64,000 nucleotides of DNA, taken from Sapria himalayana. Taxonomy: Eukaryota > Streptophyta > Magnoliopsida > Malpighiales > Rafflesiaceae. This document shows positions 53,700-64,000 of this stretch, one piece after another (positions within the stretch are counted from its first letter, which is position 1; every line of letters starts with the position of its first letter). Position numbers and translations under genes: made by a program. The stretch spans positions 350,001-414,000 of the forward strand of contig JAREIK010000345.1 of the NCBI GenBank assembly GCA_029783825.1, given 5' to 3'. Below the pieces are notes generated by a model. That model was not told the DNA's origin. It worked only from the letters and a program-made list of their open reading frames with translations, and searched no databases.

Positions 53700-55120
53700 T
53701 TTCACCCAAAAATCTAGTCATTATTACTATTATCCACACACATATTTGTTTATGCTATGCAATGCCATATGGCTCCATTGCTCACTATCTGATAGTACCA
53801 AGTCTACCCATCAGTCAGTAAGTATGATGATTGACCATGATGATACACTAACACCCATTTAAATGTGATGTTTCAATGCATATGCAATGTAATACACCAA
53901 TCCACATCAAAGCCATGCCATATATGATAAAATTCATAAGCCCAAGTGCATCATGCACCTTATTATGCACCTTGATAACTATGCCACAAAATGTGATTTC
54001 AAATCATATTCAATCTCAACAAATATCAAAAACCAATCCATATGACAATAATCATTTCATGTATATAGAGATATTCATATTGCATAATCATTATGTTATA
54101 ATGCTTGGAGTATACTTGTACATAACAAATTATTTCCAATGAATCGGGAAGCCCCCAAATCCTATTTCAATTATTAAATTTGCCTTATAATTGAGATTTT
54201 TAGAAGATAGTTTTTTCTATGAAATTATTATCCCCTAATTTTATTTTAATTAGGGATTTGAATCACCTCATTTGGGTAATTGTAACTCATCTATTGATGA
54301 AACAATATAAATAGTTTCTGTAGTGGGAACAAAACTCTCACCATGAATTGTACCAGAAATTAAGGCTCATTCAAAACAATTAGGTTCCCAGTATCCTTTT
54401 GACATTTTTATAGAATTTCATTATATTTTATATCCAATTGGAATCATCCAATTTGAAAATCTATATGGCAAGTTATGGCCAAAATCAAATGCACTTGTTA
54501 GTGAAATTTCTATAGAATTTCTCTAATAACAATCACACATCATTTTTACCTAATTATTATTTATAACATTTAAAATTTCTCAAAATATCAACAAAACACA
54601 TAGAAAACATACAAGGATGAAGAAAAAAAAATAATTTCAACCAAATACTATTTTTAGGCTAGAATTAAACCAAATATGAGGAAACACTACCTTATGAGCC
54701 TAAGAGGATATCATGAACCTTCTCTATTAACCCCAAAATCTCATTTTCCCCAAATATGTTTTTTTTAGAATTTGGTGGAATCCTTTGATTTTGATATCAA
54801 CACATAAATCTTGTTAAATTGATGAACTTTAATTCTTGGATCAACTAAATCCAATAAACAAACCTTCATAAATCCAAGAGGGAAGTTTTTGGAAAAATTT
54901 CAACTCTTTTATTATTCTCCTCTCCCCTAGAGTAATCTTATGCTTTTTGGAATTGGACTTTCATTATTTTCTTTTTATGCCCACTTTCCTCTTACCATCT
55001 CACTATTTTTAATAACCCCAACTTTATTAAGTTTGGCACCATAGCTTTAAGAATGTCGCGATATTAGGAAGACTTGAATTTTAAATGAAAAGTTGTGACT
55101 TAAGAAAAAGCCACCAAAAC
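53700..55120. other. Gypsy-like non-coding sequence
   Basis: Contains stretches like 'ttggaatcatccaatttgaaaatctatatggcaagttatggcc' that are LTR-like in style, but no pair or coding sequence. Short frames at 53680-53862 and 53876-54142 look accidental. Confidence 0.4.
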
Positions 55121-55126
55121 TATGAA

Positions 55127-55801
55127 GGAAAGTTGCAACCATGGAAATAGTCATTGAATCTTGGAGAAGAAAATAATCACAGCCTTGAAAACAAATCCAA
55201 AGCCTTTGGAGAAAGTCATGGTCTTGGATAAAGTCATAATAATTGAAAGGAAAGTTGTGGCTTTGGAAAAAAATTACAACATTTGAACAAAGTTACAACT
55301 TGCAATATATGTTATTATATTCTTGAGTCCTAACCCAAAAAGTGATATTATGGCCTCAACCATTACTTTATCATGTATCAACCCTAAGTTTGTGCCACTT
55401 GTAGCATTTATCTATAACTATTTCAAATTAGTTTCTTCCTCCAAATATCTAGAAAACATTTTCATTAAATTCAATTTTGTTTGGAGTTTTATACTCTATG
55501 ACCTAATTAACACATTTATTTGATAGTGTAACATATTCTTTTTTTCTTATGAAACTTTGCTAGAGTTATAGCTACACTAGCACATAATATTTTGTATGGT
55601 TGTAATATTAATTTTATAAAATAGCAACTAAGTATTCCATTAGTTCTAAAATCCATGAGATCAACTTAGGTCGTGAATTTCTTGTTACAAAGACAAAAAT
55701 ACTAAGACAAAAGCTACAAATTAATCTAGCACAATGAATTTTGTCTATAGAAAGTCATATTAATCATTTATAAAGCCACAACTAAAGTCCTAGCTATTCC
55801 T
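55127..55801 (+). repeat. Long tandem repeat, unit 1 (about 675 bp)
   Basis: Runs from 'gaaagttgcaaccatggaaa' to 'taaagtcctagctattcctag'. The following 55802-56503 repeats the same order, including 'tcttggagaagaaaataatcac', 'aacttgcaatatatgttat' and 'ggttacaatattaattttat' (here 'ggttgtaat'). Confidence 0.92.
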
Positions 55802-56503
55802 AGGAAAGCCGTAGCCATAGAAATTGTCATGGAATCTTGGAGAAGAAAATAATCACAACCTTGAAAAAAATCCAAAGCCTTGGAGAAATCACAGTATTGC
55901 AGAAAGTTGTAGCCTTGAAGAAAGTCATAATAATTGAAAGGAAAGTTGTGACTTTGGGAAAAAGTCTCAACATTTGAACAAAGTTACAACTTGCAATATA
56001 TGTTATGATATTTTTGACAAGTCCTAACCCAAGGAAGTAATATTATGGTCTCAAACATTACTACATCATGTATCAACCCTAATTTTGAGCTACTTCTAAC
56101 ATATATCTATACCTATTTTGGATCAATTTCTTCCTCCAAAAATTTATAAAACATTTTTGTTAAATTCAATTTTTTTTGGATTTTTATACTCTATGACCTA
56201 GTTGACATAATCATTTGACAGTGTAGCATATTTTTTTTTGTTTATGAAACTTTGCTAGAGTTATAGTCATACTAGCTCATAATATTTTTTATGGTTACAA
56301 TATTAATTTTATGTCACAACAACTAAGTATCCCATTAGTTCTAAAATCTATGACATTTTCTAGCATTGTGATTTTCTTGTTACAAAGCTATAAATAAAAA
56401 TACAAAAGCTACAAAGTTTATTTAGCACCATGAATTTTGGCTATAGAGAGACATATAGAGCATTTATAAAGCCACAACTAAAGTCCTAGCTATTCCTAGT
56501 ACC
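55802..56503 (+). repeat. Long tandem repeat, unit 2 (about 700 bp)
   Basis: Second copy of the unit at 55127. Diverged by many substitutions and small indels, so the duplication is old. Downstream (56500-56780) shorter repeats of 'attatagagaggaaat..atgagct' continue. Confidence 0.92.
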
Positions 56504-57074
56504 AAGACTTTATATTATAGAGAGGAAATGTATGAGCTATTGTCATTCTCAATGAATGATCCTCGGTCATTCTCAATACCATGCCTTTATATTACAGAGA
56601 TAAAATATATGAGCTATAATTATTCTTAGTACTGTGACTTCATGTTATAGAGATGAAATAGATAAACCATAGCTATTCCTAGTATTGTGATAATCTAATA
56701 TAAAAAAGAGACAAAAAACATGGCTCATTCCTAGTTATGCCACTTTGTGTTATAGAGAAGCAAAGTCAAAGCCATGAACATTGCTAAGTATAATGACTTC
56801 CCACTTAAAAATCACACCCAACCATTTGAGTATAAAAAATGAAATTATGTGGAAAAAATAGAGAGTTAAGACATGAAACTTGACACGAGTAATGCTAGGG
56901 TACAAACCAAAAATTCACTAAATCTTAGGAGAGATCCATAAGAACAAAGGTGATGCAAGAAGCAATTATAAACCCTAAGAGGGAAAGAAATTTTGACTCT
57001 AACCTAGGGGAAATTTTGAAGTCGACAAATGAGAATTATATGTTTAGGGTTTGGTTCCTAGATAGTCTTGATAG

Positions 57075-58500
57075 TTGTCATTAGGAACCTAAAATTCTAT
57101 AAGATATATTTCGAATCATTTTGTGTGAATTTTTCCCCAATGTCAAGCTAAAATAGGGTTTAGGATTAATACATTTTATTTCATTTGATGGATGCATACT
57201 TAATGTTGTTTATTTTTAGATTTCATTGTGGTTTGCTTACTAATTGATGTTGTATTTATTAAGAATTGAAATTAAGATTTTACTATTTGTAGATTTATGT
57301 ATGTTATTGTGGTAGATGGTTAAAAATAAGTCATGAAGTATAATCATTCATAATTGTTTTAAGTAAGTGATAAACCTATTGATTTTGATGCATGGGAAAA
57401 ACCTATACATCAAAACCTAATGTTAAGTTTAGTTTAATCATGTGAGTATGACACTTATGAAATCAAAAGTATGAACACTTTTATAAACTTTTCATTATGC
57501 ACATCTTAAATGAATTGACACTCAATTAATCTGAGAGTTTTATAGATATTATCTTAACGGTTTCATTTTTAATCAAGGATTAAAATATTGGTTTATATGG
57601 ATATATAAGTACTTGGATTTTACGGATATATCAGATATATCTAAGATATATCAGTGTGCATTTGTAAATGAGCATCAATTAAAGATAGATATATCGGTCT
57701 TGATGGATATATTGATACTTATAATTTAGGGATATTTCAAAGATATATTGGTGGATATTTCAGAAACCCTTATCACTGCTTATAGTATGAGAGTCACATG
57801 TCATCATGGTGGCCAATGATAGGTACTTCATGAGACATCCATGAATGGAGGGACTCATTAGGTGCTGATCTTTTTGCAAATTACTTTCTATTGTATGAAT
57901 TCTACTAGTGATATTTGAGAAAAAAAATATATTAATTATGCAAATATGATACTTATGAAGCTGAAAGTACAAATAGTTTTAATACCAGATCAATTTACAT
58001 CTTTATGAGAAATTAGATAGGAGAATAATAATGCATATATGAAGCAATCGTAAAAGATAGTTGATGAATTGCCTAAATGGTATAGACTTGTGAATAACTT
58101 TCGAGCTTGAATGATTTATCATTTTGATTATAAAATACCAATGAGACAACTATGAGAAGACCATAAATGGGGAGGGCCTAATTAGTGACAATCACCTTGT
58201 ATGCTAGTAAAGCACTAAGGTATTTTCATATTAATCCAATATTCATTATGTAACCAAGCACAATAATAACCAGACAATTTAGAAAGACCATCATGCATAA
58301 TAAAACAAGTCAACCTTAAAATATAAAAGTTTACCAAAAATCTAGTTTTATCCTTTTAACTAGAGCTACAATTGAGTTATCATTAGTTGATCAAAATGCC
58401 TACACAATCTCCATTGGATTGATATTTGGACGAAATTCTATTTTACTACTTATATGACCTATATACTTGTAGGACTGGTTAGATAAGATAACCTCATCCA
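57075..58500 (+). repeat. Athila/Tat-like gypsy LTR, copy 2 (plus orientation)
   Basis: Diverged direct copy of 50600-51875, ending around 'ggactggttagataaga'. It carries an extra block (57590-57775) missing from copy 1. Together with copy 1 it may bound one element, with 51.9-57.0 kb as its interior. Confidence 0.7.
57590..57775. mobile_element. ATATATC-rich insertion in the LTR
   Basis: Absent from the LTR copy at 51.1 kb. It consists of repeated 'gatatat', 'atatatcag', 'tatatcggt' words, with ends 'aaggattaaaatatt' and 'gatatttcagaaaccctt', which are roughly inverted. Likely a small non-autonomous DNA transposon; no clear target duplication. Confidence 0.5.
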
Positions 58501-60000
58501 ATGTCAATTTATGAAAAAATAAGAAATAGAAAAAAAAATATCTAGCTAATTAATGATGGATTTTTTAACATTTTTTAATTCCATCACTAATTATGATGTG
58601 CTATCATGGGCGGATAAGCTTGAATGATATTTAGCGACTGAAATTTATGTTTCTATGATTTTCTTAGAAATGAAATCCTTATCTATTTCTATATTTAGTG
58701 ACATAAATTATTATTATCGCTAAATGTGAAATATTTTGTCATTTCGTCACTAGTTAATTTTAAAAAATTCAATGATAAAATAATATTCCATCGCTAATTT
58801 AGAAACATAAACAAATTATGTTACTAAATTATGATAATTAATTTATCGAAAAATACTTTGAAATGTTGAAAAAGTTAGGGTTTGAGGGTTTTTAATTTCG
58901 ATTCCGAGTTCATTTTATCTTGTTTTTGAAATTGTTTTATTCCAAGTAGTGTTCATTGTGCTAATCATCCATAATTGAGGTATCCAATTCAGTATTTCAA
59001 ATTTTCTCATATGTGTTGTATTTGAGAATTACAATTTTTGTGCATTTTGTTATTACTTATAGTTTTTTTTTCATGTTTACCATCCTCACGGGGTTCCCTC
59101 TTCTTGTTTTCTTGAATTTATATCATTCTAATTATTAAATTAAATATTTTGCATTTTTTTTTGCATATACTTGGATTTGTTAAAATTTTAGGTTACCTAA
59201 GTGAGGTATGAATTTTTCATGTATTTTATTTTTACCTATAGTTTCAATCATACTAATTAATGTGGAGTTTGTTTTCTTACTAGGATTTTTTGAAAAGTAA
59301 CAATTTATAAATGAACAACTTATACTAAGGGTGTAATTTTAACAATAAATAATTTATAAATATTTTAAGAGATAGTAAAAGTTAAAATGTAATAAGAATG
59401 AATAATATAAAAAACTTTGAAGGTATGAAATTCAAAGGTTGAAACATAACAATAAATGAACAACTAAAAAAACTAGAACCTCATTTCAAAATTTATAGAG
59501 TTGATTAATTTACACTTTACTAAAGGTGAAATCTAATAAATAACACTTTCAATAATTTTTATATTTTAAAAAAATGCAAATTATATCTCAACATTGGTAA
59601 ATGACTATTTATACTACATGCTTCATATGAATTAGTAAATATCCTTTTAAATTTATTAATATTTTTCATTGTTAGTTGACATTTTTTGTCATTTTTTCAT
59701 TGATATATTTAAATGCATTGGTATTATGATTTTTTAGGATTTATATTACATAAAATGCCTTTGTTTGATTAGTTAGTACATATTATTAATTTTAAAATCA
59801 TGAATTATCACTTTGGAATTTTTTTTACTTAATTAATATAATTTCATCCAATATAGATAAATATCAAATATTTAGTTTTATATTTATGATAAATTTACAA
59901 CTTATGGCTTTTGATAAATGTTGTATATAGTTTGTTTTGATAAACTATTTTGAACAACCAAAAATATTTTCTATTTTAATATTTTGTTAGTGCAGGAAAT
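58501..60000. other. AT-rich, no gene
   Basis: No coding sequence. Around 58540-58860 are recurrent 'atttagtgacataaatta', 'tttagcgactgaaattt' and 'catcactaatt' words, reminiscent of subterminal repeats of CACTA elements but without identifiable ends. Confidence 0.4.
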
Positions 60001-60490
60001 AAATTATTAAAAGGTTGAAAATACAGTAATAGCACAATAATGGGGGTCCTGCTGCCCAGTCAGTGGGTTGAAGAAAACTTTGGAGTACAACCTGGTCCAT
60101 CCAAGTAATCTGACCCGCTCTGTTATTGATATCGAGAAACTATTTTATATAAATTGATTTTTATTTATGCTTTTCGATGTTGCCAATTTACTATGGAATT
60201 ATTCACTTTCATCTTCTCCTCTCTATGTGATTTTTCTTCATGATTGCTGCATCTATAAGACTTTGTTTTTGGTTATACCCTGTAAACACATAAGCATTTT
60301 TCTGGTGGATATAGCTAGTCTTGCTGAACGACTAGTGAACCACATTATTTTTTATGTTTCTATTGTGGATTGATTTTTGGTAGTGTTCTTGGATTGTGTT
60401 TGATATACTATGGTTGTGGATATTTTTATTTGTTGTTTTATTCTTTTTATTAATCTATAAAATTACAAATGTTGGAAGCGGAATTACCCA
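60001..60490 (+). repeat. Probable 5' LTR or leader of a copia element
   Basis: Lies directly before a primer site and ends '...ggaattaccca'. No second LTR is in the window, so the start is not defined. The frame at 60167-60373 is accidental. Confidence 0.45.
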
Positions 60491-60495
60491 ATAAT

Positions 60496-60510
60496 TGGTA
60501 TCAAAGTGGG
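60496..60510 (+). promoter_or_regulatory. tRNA-Met primer binding site of the copia element
   Basis: 'tggtatcaaagtggg', the usual copia site, about 70 bp before the gag start codon. Confidence 0.85.
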
Positions 60511-60579
60511 TTGCAGAAGCTTTGAACAATTTTGCCATCGGAATTTTGTGATTTTCTATAAAATAATATCTTGTTAAAA

Positions 60580-63500
60580 ATGGCTGGAACCTTGAATATC
60601 ACGATTGAGAAATTTAATCGTAGAAATGGTTTTAGTATGTCGCAAATTAAAATGAGGGCTCACTTGAAGAATTTCAATATCTAGAGTCCTCATGTTCAAG
60701 GTTTTAGTCCTAATATTGCTACAGCTCTTGGAATAACAGAGACATAGGCATGGAAACGTGAAGAAAAAGCTCACTCAACCATTCATCTAAGCATGTCCGA
60801 TGAAGTGATTGCCGAGGTAGCAGATGAAGAGTTTACTACAGGACTGTTGCACAAGCTTGAGTCACTATACATGACAAAATTACTTACAAACAAGCTTTTG
60901 TTGAAGAGGAGGCTGTTCACATTAAGGATGTAAGAGAGAACTTCTTTAAAGAAGCATCTAGATGATTTAAACAATATTCTCATGGACCTAAAACAAGTGG
61001 ATGCTAAGGTAGAAGATGAGGATGCTGCACTTCTACTCTTAGTGTCACTTCCTACTTCTTGTGAGAATTTCGTGGAATCACTTATAGTGGGGAAGGAGGA
61101 GATCACTCTGAAAGATCTTCGGTCTGCCCTACACTCCAGAGAGATGAGGCAGAAAGATGTGGTTAAACGAATTAAACAATATCCTATTAGATTGGTGGTG
61201 ACAAATAGGAGGCCACAACCTGTTTCATTCAAGAAAAGGGAGAACAAGCTCCAAAAGAGGTCCAATGAGGGTGACACTTGTCACTATTACAAACAAAAAG
61301 GGCATTGGAAAACTAATTGCCTAAAGAAGAAACAAGGCTAGAAAAATAGGGTCAGCCTAATTCTCCACCTGCTGCTGCCATGGCTTATGATGACTTGGAT
61401 GATGGAGACGATCTTGTGTTGGTAACCTCTACAATGGTTGCAAGATCAGATACTTAGATACTAGATACTGGTGCTTCCTTCCATATCAGTATATACTTGG
61501 AGTGATTCAGCAAATATGACATGAAAGAAGATGGCCATGCTATGGTAGGAAATAGCCAACCAAGTAAAGTGGTTAGAATCAGCACAGTCAGACCGAGAAC
61601 ATACGATGGCCAAATTGTCTCACTATCCAATGTAAGGTATGTTCCTAAAATGATAATGAATCTAATCTCTTTTAGTGTTCTGGATGATCATGGATGTTCA
61701 TTCAGTAGTGGTGAGGGAGTACTGAATATTCATTGAGGAGATGATATCATACAAAAGGGGCAGAAGAGTGAAACCCTATACATACTGTTAGGTTCCATAG
61801 TGATAGAGGTTGTTGCTGCCACATCTAGTTAGCCAGCATTTGAAAATGAAGTTGATCTTACCAAATTGTAGCATATGTGGCTCGCACATATGGGATAGAA
61901 AGGTATGAAAATTCTTTCTGATTATAACCTTCTAGTTGGTCATAAAATTAGTAAACTTAATTCATGTGATCATTATGTTTTTGGTAAGAAACATAAAACT
62001 AAGTTTGGTAAGGCTATACACTGTACAAATAATATTTTAGATTATATCCATGCTGACTTTTAGGACCCTTCTAGAGTCAGATCTCTTGGGGGTGCTCAAT
62101 TTTATTTATGTTTAGTTGATGATTCTCCAGGATGTCTTGGGTATTCATGATGAAACAAAAATCTGAAACTTTTTTAAGTTTAAACAATGGTTTAGCTTAG
62201 TAGAAAACCAAACAAAACTATTACAAACAGATATTGATCTAAAATTTTGTTCATTAGAATTTGAGGAATTCTGTAAGGACAAAGGTATAGCTAGAAATAA
62301 AACTATTAAGGACACTCCTCAGTAGAATAACATTACTAAAAGAATAAACCAAAATCTTCTGGAGAGAACTAGATGTATGCTCTCTCAATCAGGATTAAGC
62401 AAGGAGTTTTGGGTTGAAGCTGTTAATACAACAGGCCATCTGATAAACAAATCACCGCATAGTAGAATTAATTTTAAAATTCCATTTGAGGTGTGGACTA
62501 GTAAACCTACAAATTACTCCAATCTAAAAGTGTTCGGGTGTGTTGCCTAGTATCATGTAAATGATGGTAAGCTTGAACCACGAGCAAGAAAAGGAATATT
62601 TGTAGGATATGGTGATGGAGTCAAGGGATTCCATATCTGGTCACCATCTAAAAATAGAGTGATTCTCTCAAGGAGTGTCACCTTTGATGAAAGTGTTATC
62701 TTAAGACAAGTACCCTATCATATCTAGTTACTTGATGTTCCTCAAGCTGAACTTAAGGTGCAGCTCAAGGAAGGATGTTTGTTGTCTCTAGACAAATAAT
62801 AGCTAATCATGAAAATGATGCTAAGTCCATTACTAAACCTGATCCTGAACCTGCACATGAAGAGTCTATTCTCTGCCGCATTGCAAGGGATAGACCAAGG
62901 GGGGTGAATGTAGGTACTCCTTAGAGATTTGACTTTTATTAATTTATAGGGTTTGCCCTACAAGTTACCGAAGAGATTGACATTCCTAAACTATCATTCT
63001 TTAGGAATGCTGTTAGATGTCCTGAATTTGAGTCATGATTATTTGCCATGAATGAAGAGATTGAATCTCTTCATAAGAATGGTACTTGGCTTAATGTACC
63101 TAAACCTAAAGGGAGAAAGATAATTTCTTGCAAATGAGTTTTCAAGAAGAAAAATGATGCTTCTATAGCTGGTGGTGTAAAGTTAAAGACATGTCTAGTT
63201 GCAAGAGGGTTCAGTCAGGAAGAGAGTGTCGATTACAATGAGATATTCTCTTTTGTAGTTAGGCATACTTCAATTATGGTACTTCTACCATTAGTGATAC
63301 ATTAGGACATCGAACTTGAGCAACAAAATGTTAAAACAATTTTCTTCATAGAGATTTGGATGAAAAAATTTACAAGAGTCAGCTTGAGAAACTCATGTAT
63401 GTAAGCTTCTGAAATTCCTTTATGGACTTAAGCAGTCTCCAAGTCAGTGGTACAAGATATTTGACTATTTCATGACTAGTCATAGATATAGTAGGCGTGA

Positions 63501-64000
63501 CCATGAATACTATGTTTATTTCAGAAGGCACAAGGATAAGTCATATATCTACTTGCTATTGTATGTAGATAATATGCTTATTACTACCAGAAATAAATCT
63601 AACATTCAGGAACCGAAAAATCTTCTTAGTTCTAAATTTGATATGAAAGATCTTGGAGGAGCAAAGCAAATTTTGGGTATGGAAATATTCAGAGATAGAA
63701 TTAAAAGAAAGTTGTATCTTTCATAGAAATAATATATTTAGAAAATTCTATCTAGATTTGGAATGACTTCTTGTAAGTATCTGTCCACACCATTTGCTTC
63801 TAAGCTCCATTTAATATTCAAATTCTGCCCAAAATATGAATCTGATAAAGCATGTTGATATTGCTCTGTGATAAGTGTAGTGAGTAGGTTTATGATAAAC
63901 CTTGGTCAAGAGAACTAGAAAGTAGTTAAAAGGATACTTAATTTCCTCAAGGGGACTTCTGATGTTGGTCTAATATTTGGTAATGAATCTGAACTCATGC
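60580..64000 (+). pseudogene. copia gag-pol pseudogene, runs off window
   Basis: Gag starts MAGTLNITIEKFNRRNG at 60580 and contains ALLLLVSLPTSCENFVESL and a zinc knuckle CHYYKQKGHWKTNC (about 61278) whose second cysteine is replaced by tyrosine. Protease has LDTGASFHIS (about 61460). Integrase has WLAHMG, and later IARNKTIKDTPQ near 62290. RT (63000-63730) shows [41 protein letters not shown] (YVDD expected) and FDMKDLGGAKQILGMEIFRD. Stops and frameshifts occur throughout (about 60681, 60747, 60930, 61339, 61455, 61735). The element continues past the window end. Confidence 0.92.

Noticed and set aside
58540..58860. Possible CACTA element end
   Set aside because: Short 'tttagcgac/gtgacataaat' words are suggestive, but there is no CACTA terminus, target duplication or transposase.

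Overview
This window looks like nuclear DNA of a flowering plant. It is very AT-rich, most of it is decayed transposon sequence, and it holds two recognisable host genes whose introns have plant-type splice sites. The species cannot be told from the sequence. All protein family assignments come from reading translations by eye; no database search was possible.

Host genes: the main gene is the alpha subunit shared by protein farnesyltransferase and geranylgeranyltransferase-I (FTA), plus strand, five exons (12645-12899, 34464-34573, 34693-34816, 34905-35000, 35071-35514), about 342 residues. Its first intron is 21.6 kb and has been filled by transposons. Intron 4 has an apparent GA-AG boundary. 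Converging on it, with stop codons 111 bp apart, is a two-exon minus-strand gene (36484-35626) for a 261-residue multi-pass membrane protein of unknown function.

Layout: 1-8680, a broken Athila-like Ty3/gypsy element (gag on the minus strand between LTR-like direct repeats), interrupted by a hAT transposon (851-4364). 9100-9900, gag-protease of a second gypsy element, minus strand. 10300-12560, a diverged duplication and two fold-back elements just upstream of FTA. 12900-34463, FTA intron 1 with a PIF/Harbinger-like MITE, a 4.3-kb hAT, a 5.2-kb Ty1/copia element with unusually short LTRs, a degraded copia integrase and a hAT MITE. 37300-38500, microsatellites and another fold-back element. 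38780-49450, two decayed copia elements, one on each strand, separated by a purine-rich tract. 50600-58500, an Athila/Tat-like gypsy LTR system containing a palindrome with arms of about 1.2 kb. 60000-64000, a further decayed copia element that runs off the window.

Most notable find: the 5' leader of the copia element at 18190-23412 carries, in antisense, two pieces of a ribonucleotide reductase small-subunit gene (RNR2/TSO2-like) separated by coding-like sequence from another, unidentified gene. This is a chimeric capture of host sequence by a retrotransposon. No transposon open reading frame in the window appears intact.
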